From positions 583,483 to 647,482 of the forward strand of contig JAREIK010000727.1 in NCBI GenBank assembly GCA_029783825.1: a DNA stretch of 64,000 nt. The letters run 5' to 3'. This document shows, one piece after another, positions 1-13,540 of the stretch. This DNA is from Sapria himalayana (Eukaryota > Streptophyta > Magnoliopsida > Malpighiales > Rafflesiaceae). Made by a program: the position numbers and the translations under genes. The notes under the pieces were generated by a model that was given only the letters and a program-made list of their open reading frames with translations, was not told the DNA's origin and made no database searches. Numbering within the stretch: the first letter of the stretch is position 1; every line of letters starts with the position of its first letter.

Positions 1-2245
1 AGACGAATATGACAAATATATTGATAGATAGATAGACAAATAGATAGACAAATAGATACTTATATAGATAGATAGAAGGATACATAGATAGATAGATAGA
101 TGAATAAATAGACAGTTAGATAAATATATAGATAGATAGATATATATATATATATATAGGTAGATACATAGATTGATAGATAGGCAGATAGATAGATAGA
201 TAGATAGATAGGTATATAGTTAGAATAATAGATTGATAGATAGATTGTAATTAAAATAATAGATAGATTGATAGACATATTTAAGACAAATTAATAGATA
301 GATTGATAGAATGATTGATATAAAGATAGATAGACAGATAGATTGATAGACTTACAGATAGATAGATAATATATATATATATATATATATATAATTATAA
401 TAGAAAGATAGACAGATAGATTGATAGAAATATGTTGAAGGATATATAGATAGACATATAAATATGCAGATAGATAGATAGATAGATAAACTATAGATGA
501 AAAAAAAGATATAGATAGATAAAAAGATAAATAGATAGATAAAAAATACATATATTGATAGACAAATAGATTGATAGAAATATAGAGAATTAGAGAGATA
601 AATAGATAGATAGATTAATATATAGTTTGAAAGATTGAAAAAAAGATACAAAGACAGACAAATAAGATAGAAAAATAGTTAGACATATAGATAGAAAGAT
701 ATATTGACGTATAGATAGATAGATTTATAGACAAATAGAAATAGAGATAGATTGAAAAATAGATAGATATATAGAGAGATAGATAGACAAATAGATAGAT
801 ATATAGATAGATAGATGGAAAGACATTTAGATATAAAATATAAATTGATAGATACATAGACAGATTGATAGAAAGATATATAATCATATAGATAGACAAA
901 TATATAGGCAAATATATAGATAAATATATAGAGTGAAAGATAGATAGATATGCAAATAGATAGACACATAAATAGATGGAGAAATATATAGATAGACAGA
1001 TAGATTAATAGATAGATAAAAATATAGATAGATTAAATGATTGAATGATAGGCACATAGACATATTAAGATAGATAGATAGATAGTTAGTTAGACAAATA
1101 TATGTACAAACAGATAGATAGATTGATAGATAGATTTATTGATAGTTAGTTAGATAGATAGATGAACAAATAGATAGATAGAAAGATAGATAGTGATAGA
1201 TAGATAGATAGATAGACAAATAGATAGTTAGACAGATAGATAGAGAAATAGATAGACAGATAGATAGACAAATAGATAGTAAAATAGTTAGAGATAAAGA
1301 ATGACAGAGATAAACAGATTGATTGATTGATAGATAGTTAAATAGATAGATAGACACATATATAGATAGATTGATAGATAAAAAGTTAGATTGAAAGATA
1401 GAAAGAGAGAAAGATAAATAGATAAATAAACAAATATATAGATCGATAGATAGACAAATAAATAGATGGAAAGATAGACAGAAAGATAAATATATAAATA
1501 GATAAAAAGATAGTTCTACATATTGATTGATAGATAGAAAAATAGGGAGATAGATAGTCTTGTTGATATATAGATTGATTGATACATTTATAGATAGATT
1601 GATAAATAGATTGATAGATAGATTGATTGACAAATTGATAAATAGATTAATAGATATATTGATAGATAGATAAATTGATAAATAGATATATAGATAGATA
1701 TATAGATAAACACATATATAGATAGATAGATAGAAAGATAGATAGATAGATAGATATACTATTAGAAAGACAGGTAGATAGATAGATTGATAGATAGATT
1801 GACAGATAGATAGACATATATATAGAAAGAAAGATAGATAGATAGATTTAATTGATAAACATATAGATCGATTGATATATAGATAGACAGATAGCTAGAT
1901 AGATAGATAGATAGAAAGATAGATAAGCAAATAGATATAAAGATAGATTGAAAGATAAATAGATAAAAAAATAGATATACAGATATAAAGATTGATAGAT
2001 ATATAGATAGATAGATAAACATATAAATAAATAAATATATATATATATATATTGATTGATATATAGATAGGAAGATTGACTGATAGATAGAAAGAAAGAT
2101 ACATATATGGATAAAAAAATTATTAGAGAGATAGATAGACAAATAGTTAATTAGATAGATAAATAGATAGATAGATATAGAGATAGATAGAGAGATAGAT
2201 AGATGGATAGGTATATAATTAATAATACAAATAGATAGATAGATA

Positions 2246-2278
<33 letters not shown>

Positions 2279-3690
2279 CACATAGATAGTTTGATAGATA
2301 GATTGACACATAGATAGTTTGATACATAGATAGACATACTGATTGATTGATTTATTGATTGATAGATAAATAGATAGATAGATAAATAGATAGATAACTA
2401 GATAGATAGATAGATAAATATATAGATACACAGATAGATAGACACATATATCAACACATAGCTAGATATATATATATATATATAGACAAATAGAAATGCA
2501 AATAAATAGATATATAGAAATATAGTTATAAAGTTAGATATCAATATAGATATTTAGATAGATAGATAGACAAATAGATAGATAGATCAATAGATATACA
2601 TATAGATAGACATAAAAATAAACATATAGATAGATAGACAAATAGATAGAAAGATTGACAGACAAATTGACACTAAGTTAGGTAGGTAGATAGATAGATA
2701 AAAAGATAGATAGATAGATAGTCATATAGATAGATAGATAGATAATCATATAAACATATAGATAGATACATAGATAGATAATTTAATAGACAAATAGAAA
2801 TTCAAATGGATAGATATATATTAATATAGATAAAGAGTTTGATATCAATACAAATAGATAGAAAGATTGACATAAAAATAGACATATAGATAGATAGATA
2901 GATAGATAAAAAGAATGATAGACAAATTGACACAAAGTTGGGTAGATAGATAGATAGATAAAAAGATAGACAGATATACAGTCATATAGATAAATAGATT
3001 GATAGATAGATAGATAATCAGATAAATAGACAGATAGACTCATAGATAAACACAGATAGATAGATAGATTTTTAGATAAATAGATACATAGACATACAGA
3101 CAAATAGATAGAAAGATAGATATAGAAATAGATAGACAAGCAGATACATAGACAAATTGACAGATTGATATACATACAGATAGACAGAAAGATAGATAGA
3201 TAGATGGATAAAAAGATTGCTAGATAAATAGACAAACAAATAGATAGTCAGATAGAATGATAGATAGATAGATCGAAAGATAGATTTAAATATAGATAGA
3301 CAAGTAGATAGACAAACAAATAGATAGACATATAGAAAGATAGATATAAATTCATTTAGATAGAGTGATAGATATATAGTTAAATAGATATATCGATAGA
3401 CAAATAGATAAATAGAAATAAAGATATTTAGACATATAGACAGAGACCTAGTTAGATAGATTAATAGAAAGATAGATATATAGATAGATAAATATATATA
3501 CTGATAGATAGTCACAAAAAAAGATACATAAATAGTAGATACATAGATAGATAGATAGACAAGTAGATTGTGATATAAAAGACAGACAGATAGACATATA
3601 GGTCGACAATTAGATAGACAGAAAGATAAACAAGCATATATAAAGATAGATAGATAGATAAAAATTTAGATAAAAAATAAATAAACAAAT
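1..3690 (+). repeat. Degenerate (GATA)n array 1
   Basis: The stretch is built almost entirely of GATA/TAGA tetramers on the plus strand, interspersed with GACA, AATA, GATT and short (TA)n runs, and it enters the window already in progress. Because 4 and 3 are coprime, the minus strand (TATC) reads Tyr-Leu-Ser-Ile in all three frames while the plus strand meets TAG repeatedly, so the long minus-strand open frames are artefacts. Blocks are duplicated inside the array: the motif GACAAATTGACAC recurs at 2661 and 2921 within longer similar segments. The right edge fades near 3690 into AT-rich DNA. Confidence 0.95.
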
Positions 3691-4781
3691 AGATAATACA
3701 AAAAAATTATATAAATAAGGACTAAAATAACTTTTTTTATGATGTATTAATTTTTAAAAAAATTATTAAAAAAATTTTTATAAACTTTTTAATTAAGAAA
3801 CTTTAAAATTTATATTAATGTAACATTACATAATTAATTCATAAGTATAATAATCTTTTTCGATATTTTAAACATTAAATTAGCATACACTAAAATTTCT
3901 TCTAATATAAATGTAAAATTATTAATTGTATTATAAAATAAAAAATATATTCAAAAATATTTGAATTGACAAATAAACCATTAAATCTTAATAATATTAT
4001 AAGTATAAAAAAATTTTATGATTATAGGAAACTTTTTAAAAAATAATTAATACAAAATTTAAAAAATCTTGAAATATAATAAAAATATAAAATTTTTCAA
4101 TAAAGTTAAAAAATAATAAATTAATATTTTAAAATAAATACATGAATATTTGCTCCTACTAAATTTATAAGAATTAAACGAGTGAGTTATATTTTTACTA
4201 TTAGCTTTTAATATTAAGTCTTTATTAATATAATAAATATAACTTTCTTTTAATTATCTTCTCACTTTAAGTAATTTTTTGAATTTAAAAAATTATTAAT
4301 GATATCAAATAATATAAAATTTTATGCCTTTAAAATTATTTAATATTATCATCAAAAAAATTAATATGAATTATTAAAAATTTATAACCATAAAATATAA
4401 ATTTTTATATATTTTTTAACATTATGAGTATTTTATAACTATTAGGAGAGTGGCTAGAAGACAAATCATCTTTTCATGTAAGTCTTATTATATGAAGTTT
4501 GTTAATTTTGTAGCTATTTGATATTTTTTTATAAGGCTAAACATATATATATATATATATTAAATTATTTATATATGTATTGATTAATTAATATTATAAT
4601 AAAAAATTTTAAGGTGTTTGTTTTTCATGTGTACCTTGCTAAATGCACATTAATTTTATTGATAAATTTTTGATAGTAAATAAAATAAATGAGACTTTTT
4701 GTATTATATATATATATATATATTGTTTATTTAAAGTTTTAATAATTAAAAATATAAATATTTTTGTAATATATATATATA
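3691..4781. other. AT-rich intergenic DNA with a diverged inverted-copy segment
   Basis: No gene is seen. The segment about 4146-4400 matches the reverse complement of about 34740-35135 in a string of short blocks: a CTACTAAA...TTTATAAGAATTAAAC block, a TTCTCACTT(A)AG block, and an ATTTTATGCC block in the same order. It is therefore one of two diverged copies of an unidentified dispersed element. The second copy lies inside the interval ending at the CACTA terminus at 36281. Short (TA)n runs occur near 4543-4560 and 4708-4722. Confidence 0.5.
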
Positions 4782-4893
4782 TTCACTTGTTGTCGAGACT
4801 CGAGAGACAACTCTAACAAGTGAATCGGAAGTCCTCCGTAGTCAACCATTTATCTCTCGACACCGATGCATCAAAACTTAATCGAAGATAAAT
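4782..4893. repeat. Two consecutive short hairpins
   Basis: A perfect 10-bp inverted repeat, TTCACTTGTT at 4782-4791 and AACAAGTGAA at 4815-4824, brackets a GA/CT-rich loop containing CTCGAG. It is followed by a second, imperfect stem, ATTTATCTCTCGA at 4848-4860 with TCGAAGATAAAT at 4882-4893. This segment is noticeably less AT-rich than its surroundings. Function is unknown; it could be a fragment of a mobile-element end. Confidence 0.55.
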
Positions 4894-5115
4894 GATACTT
4901 TGTTATTGATTTGAGGTACATTTTATACCCTAATTCTTCATCGATTATCTTAATGCAAGCATGTGCGTTTTGATCCTGTTATTTTTTTTACTGAAATTCT
5001 TCTTCATTAATCAACATGGTATGCTTGGATTGCTTATATAAATTTCTTCGTATACATACTTCATTCATTTGTGATATAATGCATTCTATTTGTGTGGATG
5101 TTGATGGTGCACAGT
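4894..5115. other. Unassigned spacer
   Basis: AT-rich DNA between the hairpins and the start of the 370-bp satellite. I see no open frame, RNA gene or repeat of note. Confidence 0.5.
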
Positions 5116-5705
5116 AGGTATGCTGACTTGATATCTACATCAATATACATAACTATATATAAATAGTATACATAAACAAAATACATAAACATATGTGTAT
5201 TTTATATAAGTGTATTTAAACATAGCTATACATCAATATGGATGTGTGATATAATTATAATTTCTTATATATGTGTATTTTACTATATCTATAACTATAA
5301 AAATAGTATACATAAACATAACTATATATAAATATAACAATGTATATTTAATATACAAATATATATAGATATATAACAATATATAAATGTATTTTGCAAT
5401 ATGTATATCAACATATTATTATATATAAATGTATTTATATACATTAATATTCATAACTATATATAAACATTATACATAACTAGTATAAGGCATGCCAACT
5501 TGATATCTACATTAATATACATAACTTTATATAAACAGTATACATAAATAGTGAACATAAACATAAGTGTATTTTATATTAAACATAACTATACATCAAT
5601 ATGCATGTGTGATATACTTTGAATATCTTATATAAGTGTATTTTAATATATCTATAACTATAAAAATAGTATACATAAACATAACTATATATAAATATAA
5701 CAACA

Positions 5706-5755
<50 letters not shown>

Positions 5756-7202
5756 TTAACAATATGTATATCAACATATTACTATATATAAATATATTTA
5801 TCTAAATTAATATACATAACGGCATATAAATAGAATACATAAATAGTATATGGTATGCTAACTTGAAATCTACATCAATATACATAACTATATATAAATA
5901 GTATACATAAACAATATACATAAACATGTGTATTTTATATAAGTGTATTTAAACATAACTATACATCAATATGCATGTGTGATATAATTCAAATTTCTTA
6001 TATAAGTGTATTTTACTATATCTATAACTATAAAAATGGTATACATAAACATAACTAAATATAAATATAATGACATCTATTTAATATACATACATATATA
6101 TAACTATATATAAATGTATTTAACAATATGTATATCAACATATTACAATATATAAATGTATTTATCTACATTAATATACATAACTATATATAAACATTAT
6201 ACATAAATAGTTTACATAAATATTATACATAAATAGTATAAGGTATGCCAACTTGATATCTACACTAATATACATAACTATATATAAACAATATACATAA
6301 ACATAAATGTATTTTATATTAAACATAACTATACATCAATATGCATGTGTGATATACTTTGAATTACTTATATAAGTGTATTTTACTATAGTTATAACTA
6401 TAAAAATACTATACATAAACATAACTATATATAAATATACCAACATATATTTAATATATATATATATATATAACTATATATAAATGTATTTAATAATATG
6501 TATATCAACATATTACTATATATAAATATATTTATCTACATTAATATACATAACTACATATAACTAGAATACATAAACAAAATACATAAACAGAATACAT
6601 AAATAGTATAAGGTATGCCGACTTGATATCTATATCAATATACATAACTATATATAAATAGTATACATAAACATTATACATAAACTTAAGTGTATTTTAT
6701 ATAAGTGTATTTAAACATAACTATACATCAATATGCATGTGTGATATAATTCGAATTCCTTATATAAGTGTATTTTACTATATCTATAACTATAAAAATG
6801 GTATACATAAACATAACTATATATAAATATAACAACGTATATTTAATATACATATATATATATATATAACTATATATAAATGTATTTAACAATATGTATA
6901 TCAACATATTACTATATATAAATGTATTTATCTACATTAATATACATAACTATATATAAACATTATACATAAATAGTATACATAAATAGTATAAGGTATC
7001 CCAACTTGATATCTACATCAATATACATAACTATATATAAATAGTATACATAAACATAAGTGTATTTTATATTAAACATAACTATAGATCAATATGCATG
7101 TGTGATATACTTTGAATTTCTTATATAAGTGTATTTTACTATATCTATAACTATAAAAATAGTATACATAAACATAACTATATTTAAATATAACAATGTA
7201 TA

Positions 7203-7233
<31 letters not shown>

Positions 7234-8390
7234 ACTGTATATAAATGTATTTAACAATTTGTATATCAACATATTACTATATATAAATATATTTATCTAC
7301 ATTAATATACATAACTACATATAAACAGAATACATAAACAGTATAAGGTATGCTGACTTGATATCTACATCAATAAACATAACTATATATAAACAGTATA
7401 CATAAACATATGTGTATTTTATACAAGTGTATTTAAACATAACTATACATCAATATGCATGTGTGATATAATTCGAATTTCTCATATAAGTGTATTTTAC
7501 TATATCTATAACTATAGAAATGGTATACATAAACATAACTATATATAAATATAACAACGTATATTTAATATACATATATATATATATATAACTATATATA
7601 AATGTATTTAACAATATGTATATCAACATATTACTATATATAAATGTATTTATCTACATTAATATACATAACTATATATAAACATTATACATAAATAGTT
7701 TACATAAATAGTATAAAGTATGCCAACTTGATATCTACATCAATATACATAACTATATATAAACAGTATACATAAATAGTATACATAAACATGAGTGTAT
7801 TTTATATTAAACATAACTATAGATCAATATGCATGTGTAATATACTTTGAATTTCTTATATAATTGTATTTTACTATATCTATAACTATAAAAATAGTAT
7901 ACATAAACATAACTATATATAAATATAACAACGTATATTTAATATATATATATATATATCAACATATTACTATATATAAATATATTTATCTACATTAATA
8001 TACATAACTACATATAAACAGAATACATAAACAGAATATATAAATAGTATAAGCTATGCCGACTTGATATCTACAACAATATACATAACTATATATAAAC
8101 AGTATACATAAACTTAAGTGTATTTTATATAAGTGTATTTAAACATAACTATAGATCAATATGTATGTGTGATATAATTCGAATTTCATATATAAGTGTA
8201 TTTTACTATATCTATAGCTATAAAAATAGTATACATAAACATAACTATATATAAATATAACAACATATATTTAATATACATATATATAGATATATAATTA
8301 TATATAAATGTATTTAACATTATGTATATCAACATATTACTATATAAAAATGTATTTATCTACATTAATACCTATACATAGCCATATGTC
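5116..8390 (+). repeat. AT-rich tandem satellite, about 370-bp monomer, nine copies, dimeric organisation
   Basis: A landmark of the type AGGTATGCC(A/G)ACTTGATATC recurs at 5116, 5488, 5851, 6241, 6611, 6994, 7346, 7716 and 8052, giving spacings of 336-390 bp. Each monomer also carries CATCAATATGCATGTG, a TATCTATAACTATA block and a short variable (TA)n run. Two monomer types alternate strictly. Copies 1, 3, 5, 7 and 9 have TGCTGAC, TGCTAAC or TGCCGAC plus an extra TATAAGTGTATTTAAAC segment. Copies 2, 4, 6 and 8 have CCAAC and lack that segment, reading TTTTATATTAAAC. The higher-order unit is therefore a dimer of about 735 bp. No coding potential is seen. Confidence 0.88.
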
Positions 8391-8427
8391 TAATTATATT
8401 TAATTACATGAAAAAATATATATAACT

Positions 8428-9446
8428 ACATCTACATGTATTTCTACAAGCTCTATAAACTTAATATCCATTCATATCATTCATCTCATTCATACAAGTT
8501 TTTTTGGGATATTGTATAAATATCATTTTCCCATATATTTTAGGAACTTAAATTTGATTATTTCAATCTTAATTGTTTTTTATTGTATTTTTATATGTGT
8601 TTATAAATCATTATGATTTAATATGTTTAGGGTTTGCATTTTTGTTTTACTTAATATCATTTAAATAAAATTGATTTCTAATAAAATGTTCATTTGTTAA
8701 AATTCATTTTGTAAATTTCAAAAAAAATAGTAATATGTGTGTAATAAATATTATAAAAAATTTCTAAAATATATATGTGATGTAGTTTCAATTTACAAAG
8801 ATAAAACTTTAAAAATAAAATTTATTTACAGAATAAAATTTGCACCTAATAATATATAATATGTTATATTTATTATAAATAAATAAAGTTTGAAATGTAA
8901 CTATTAATAAAAAAAATATTATAATGTATTAAATTTGAAAAATAAAATTTAAAAATAATTATTTAAAAAAAAATTCATATATTTAATGGTCATTTATATA
9001 TATTGAATAAAATAAAAAAAATAATTACTTGTAGAAAAATTTACTGTTGAATTTATATGGTAATCTATTATGTTTGAACATAATTAAAGAAATAATTGTT
9101 TTTTTACAAAATAATAAAGGCATGTATTTATATTTGTTTGAATTTTAAAGTTTCTAAAAATTTATTAATAATAATTAATAATAGGTAGAATCATAGACAT
9201 TAATATTTTAATAAAAAAATTATATAGAAAAACAAAAACAATATTATCTATTTATGAACTATATTTTAATTTTTATCATTATTGTAAAACCAAAATAATT
9301 TACAAATATGCCAACTTCATTTATTTATATGAGTATAATGATAGTTACTTTAATATAAATATTAAAAAAACAACAATTTGAATAAAATAGAAGCTTATTT
9401 ATTTACTTCATAATTTCATTTTACGCATTAATATGCTTCATACACA

Positions 9447-9488
<42 letters not shown>

Positions 9489-10501
9489 TATTTGTTTTAA
9501 ATATAAAGAATTTACAATATTTTATAAATTGTGAACAATATATAATATTTTATTTTAATTAAATTTTCAAAATCAAAAAAATTTAAATACATTTACACAC
9601 ACACATACACACATATATAATAGTTTCATGTGTACCTTTAAAAATATATTACATATATAGGTATATGTGTGTGTTTGTGTAGGTGTAGAGTAGTATATGT
9701 ATGCATACAAGTATATACACACTACTTTTAAAATGTAGATACATGTATGAATATATATACAAGTACAAAATTGTTTATGCTAATATATAAAGTATACTAA
9801 TGTATATGGATGTATAAATGTGTGTATGTGTGTAGGGTAGTGTATATGCACATTATATTCATACATATATATGTAAATATCAACATTAATTTTGAGAAGA
9901 AAAATACTTGAGCACATAAAAATATTAACATGTTCCACAAATTCGTGAGAGCATGAGAAAAAAGTGACATTATTGCAAGATACTACTAATATCCCATCTA
10001 TAACACTTTGCCTCAAAATTTGATCAGATTACTACTTGCAATGATAAGGTTCATTCAATACTACATATCATGGAGTTACATTTTCATTCAATACTATAAT
10101 TAGTTCAAATAAAAAATTCTATTTAATATCTTCTTCAACAACTCTTTTATCTTCTTTTTCTAGTCTTGATAAGCTATTTTTAATTTTGATTATATGTACA
10201 TTTCTTATCTAATATCTTTAGTTCAAACTATTGTAATAGTAAAATACATTAAATCAATCTAAGCCTGACATCTTTCTTTTCTATGAGATATTTGATTATA
10301 GAATATTTAATATATTTTTTGACTTTGGTTCCCACTAAATATGATATTAATTTGCCAAGAGAAAATATTATTGATACAAGTTCTTTCTCTATAGTTGTCT
10401 AATTCAATTGGGCATTTTAGAATGTGTTGTTATCATGGTATATTATAACTATTTATAAATATCTTATAAATATATAAAACTCTTCAAAATTATATTTAAC
10501 T
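8428..10501. repeat. 2-kb dispersed repeat, copy 1
   Basis: This block is alignable by eye along its length to 18810-20652. Shared anchors in the same order are AACTTAATATCCATTCATAT, CCATATATTTTAGGAACTT, TGTTTGAACATAATTAAAG, a (CA)n tract, ATGTAGATACATG, CTACTTGCAATGATAA and TTGATACAAGTTCTTTCTC. Copy 1 has about 250 bp (about 8790-9070) that copy 2 lacks. It contains (CA)n at 9440-9486 and 9596-9612. I find no terminal repeats or convincing coding frame, so the class of element is unknown. It abuts the 370-bp satellite on the left and the 530-bp AT family on the right. Confidence 0.7.
9440..9486 (+). repeat. (CA)n microsatellite
   Basis: A nearly uninterrupted CA dinucleotide run inside the 2-kb dispersed repeat. 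The second copy of that repeat has shorter CA runs at the matching places (about 19592-19626 and 19737-19765). Confidence 0.9.
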
Positions 10502-10955
10502 ATATTTGTAACTATGTAAACTATTTTTATAACTATATTAATAACTATATATAACTATTTTTTCAACTATATAATATTTTATTACTATATGAGTAATTCT
10601 AAAGAACTATATTTTTATCAAAATATATCATATGTCTAATAATATATAACTATATATAATTGTATTTTACTATATGTATAACTATAACAATGTTATATAT
10701 AAGAATATCTTTAACTACATACATATTTATAACTATATATAAATATTTGTATGACTATGTAATACTCTATATAATTAAATATAATTATATTTGTATATAT
10801 GTATACCTATATGTATTCATATAATTAAATTTATATATTTATTTATAACTTTGTATATATTTATGTATAAATACTTATAACTACTTGTATGAATATATCT
10901 ATATATAATTATATGTATAACTATATATAACTCTATTTTTAATTATATATATTAT
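10502..10955. repeat. 530-bp AT-rich repeat family, left part
   Basis: Dense repetition of TATATAACTATATGTATAAC-like words. This is the left portion of a repeat block that continues at 11893-13540. The ARF retrocopy lies exactly between the two parts. The same family reappears at about 43560-45720. Confidence 0.65.
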
Positions 10956-10972
10956 AGGTATAAGAACATATA
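10956..10972 (+). repeat. Target-site duplication, left, of ARF retrocopy
   Basis: The 17-mer AGGTATAAGAACATATA lies immediately upstream of the first non-repeat base and is repeated exactly at 11876-11892 just after the retrocopy. Long duplications of 10-20 bp are typical of LINE-machinery retroposition. Confidence 0.9.
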
Positions 10973-11875
10973 GAGGTTCTCCTCTCTCTCTGTTGACCAT
11001 CTCTTGAGGTTTATTGATTTTGTTTCTTACTCTCATCAGATCTCTTTACTGCCATATGACAAAGGGATTGAGATTTAAAGGAAGAAATGTGGTTTATTTT
11101 CACACAGCTATTCAACAGGCTGTTTGCCAACAAGGAGATGAGAATTTTAATGCCAGGTCTTGACGTTGGCGTTAAGACAACCATTCAGTATATGTTGAAG
11201 CTTGGTAATATTGTTACCACAATTCCTACTATTGTCTTCAATGTAGAGAATTTTGAATACAAATACATCAATTTCACTATGTGGGGTATTCGGGGTCAAG
11301 ATAAGATTTTCTCTTTCTGGAAAGATTACTTCCAGAATACCAAATGTCTCATATTTGTGGTGGAGAGCAATGATAGAGATCGAGTTGTTGAAGCCAGAGA
11401 TGAGTTGCATAGGATGCTAAACAAGGAAAAGCTTCGAGATGCAGTTTTGCTAGTGTTTGCCAATAAGCAAGATCTTCCCAATGCGATGAATGCAGCTAAA
11501 ATTACTAACAACTAGGACTTCACTCTTTTCTCCAATGCCATTGGCACATTCATAGCACCTATGCTACCTATGGCGAGGGCCTCTACGATGGTCTTGATTA
11601 GTTTTCCAATTACATTGCCAACAAATCATAAACAATTTTAGCAGGAAGAGGCAAAATTCGTTGACATATCTAGATGTGGATCTAATCTTTGCCTATTTTG
11701 CTTGAGTTTTGCTCTATTATGTGGATGACATCACCTGTTTGTAGGGTGATTCAAATTGTATTTATATTTATATATTGCATGCCTTAAATACTAGACCGCA
11801 TTTACTTTGTTCTGATCTATTACAATCCGAACTTGTTTATTTTCTGTTTTGTGTCATTTTGCCATTGAATCCAAA
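10973..11875 (+). mobile_element. Processed (retroposed) ARF pseudogene unit
   Basis: The unit is about 900 bp of sequence unlike the flanking AT repeats. In order it has a 5' UTR-like part (CT-rich, 10973-11086), an intronless ARF reading frame with disruptions, a 3' UTR-like part of about 240 bp, and a short terminal A run just before the right target-site duplication. The 17-bp exact flanking repeats and the lack of introns show that it arose from an mRNA. The A tail is only about four bases, so it has been shortened or was poorly retained. Confidence 0.88.
11087..11631 (+). pseudogene. ADP-ribosylation factor (ARF1-type GTPase) processed pseudogene
   Basis: ARF1-type proteins are small GTPases of about 181 residues that recruit vesicle coats at the Golgi. 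The frame from ATG 11087 runs 142 codons and keeps recognisable blocks: [35 protein letters not shown] and the guanine-specificity motif NKQD in [15 protein letters not shown]. Key residues are lost. Gly2, the myristoylation site, is replaced (start is MWF). The P-loop glycine before Lys-Thr is Val. The switch II DxGGQ reads GIRGQ. A one-base loss near 11510 shifts the frame and gives a stop at 11513-11515. In the other frame ARF homology continues (GLHS, then [13 protein letters not shown]) to a Trp-to-stop TAG at 11599-11601, with the ancestral stop at 11629-11631. It is dead as a GTPase. Confidence 0.92.
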
Positions 11876-11892
11876 AGGTATAAGAACATATA
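11876..11892 (+). repeat. Target-site duplication, right, of ARF retrocopy
   Basis: An exact copy of the 17-mer at 10956-10972. It directly follows a short A run at the retrocopy's 3' end and leads back into the AT-rich repeat family. Confidence 0.9.
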
Positions 11893-13540
11893 ACTATAAA
11901 TAATTATCTTTGACTATATGTATAACTATAAAATAATATACATAACTATATTTAAAAATATAATTAACAACATATATTAAATATACATTTATAAATTAGT
12001 ATATAAAAATGTATTTTACCATATATATACCTATAGATAACTATATGCATACATATATAAAATTATATAAAAAATATATATATACATACATGTATTAATA
12101 TAAGTATAACTATATGCGTAACTATATGTGTAACTATATGTATAACAACTTGTAACTATTTTTATAATTAAATGTATAATAACATACAACATTATGTTTA
12201 ACTATATGTGTATAACTATATATATATAGTTGTATACCTATATATTAATATTTGTATAACTATATAACACTCTATATAATTAAATATAACTATATTTGTA
12301 ACTATGTATACATATATTTAAATCTATATATTTATTTATAACGTTATATATTTATGTATAACTATTTGTATGAATATATTTATATATAACTATATGTTTA
12401 ACTAAATAAAAATAATTATAGCTATATATACAATATGTATAATAACACAACTATAAATAATTGTATCTTATTATATGTATAACTATAAAAGCTTTATACA
12501 TAACTATATTTAAATATATAATTTACAACTTATATTTAATATTCATTTGTATATATTAGTATATAAAAATGTATTTTTTCTTATCTATACCTATACATAA
12601 CTATATGTATAAATATTTAAAAATATATGATATACCAACATGTATAAATATAAGTATAACTTTATGTGTAACTATATGTATAACCACATGTAACTATATT
12701 TACAATTACATGTAGGACAAAATACACCAATATGTTTAATTATATGTGTATAACTATATATAAATATTTGTAAAACTAAATAAAACTTTATATAATTAAA
12801 TATAACTATATTTTTAACTATTTATACATATGTGTATACATATTATTAATCTAAATATTTGTTTATAACTTTGTATAAATTTATGTCAAACTAAATATAA
12901 CTACTCATGTGAATATATATATATATAACTAAATGTTTAACGATATATAATTTTTTATAACTATATATATTATATGTATAATAAAATATAACTATAAATA
13001 ATTCTATTTTGCTATATGTATAACTATAAAAGCTTTATACATAACTATATTTAAATATTTAATTAACAATATATATTTAATATACATTTTTATATATTAG
13101 TATAAAAAATGTATTTTAGTATATCTATACCTATACATAATTATATGTATAATATATGAAATTATATGAAAAAATATATATACATACATGTATAAATATA
13201 AGTTTAACTATACGTGTAACTATATGTATAACCACATGTAACTATATTTATAATTATATGTAGAAAAACATACAACATAATGTTAAACTATATGTGTATA
13301 ACTATATATAAATATTTGTATACCTATAAAAAACTCTATATAAATAAATAAACATTATTTTTAATTATGTATACATATATGTATACATATATGTAAAGAT
13401 ATATATTTATTTATAACTTTGTATACATTTATGTATATCTACTTATAACTACTTGTATGCATATATCTATATATAACTATATATTTAACTAGATGTAACT
13501 ATTTATAACTACATTTACTATATGTGTCCTAAAATATAAT
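11893..13540. repeat. 530-bp AT-rich repeat family, right part
   Basis: About three diverged tandem units with a period near 540 bp. The landmark ACTATAAATAATT...TATATGTATAACTATAAAA...ATACATAACTATATTTAAA occurs near 11890, 12440 and 12985. Related units occur near 44530 and 45055, inside the CACTA-bounded interval. No coding frame is seen. Confidence 0.7.

Noticed and set aside
1..3515. Long minus-strand open frames of Tyr/Leu/Ser/Ile repeats, also in all other GATA arrays (up to 276 codons)
   Set aside because: TATC repeats have no stop in any of three frames and give the same four-residue period in each. The plus strand is full of TAG. The openness is arithmetic, not selection.
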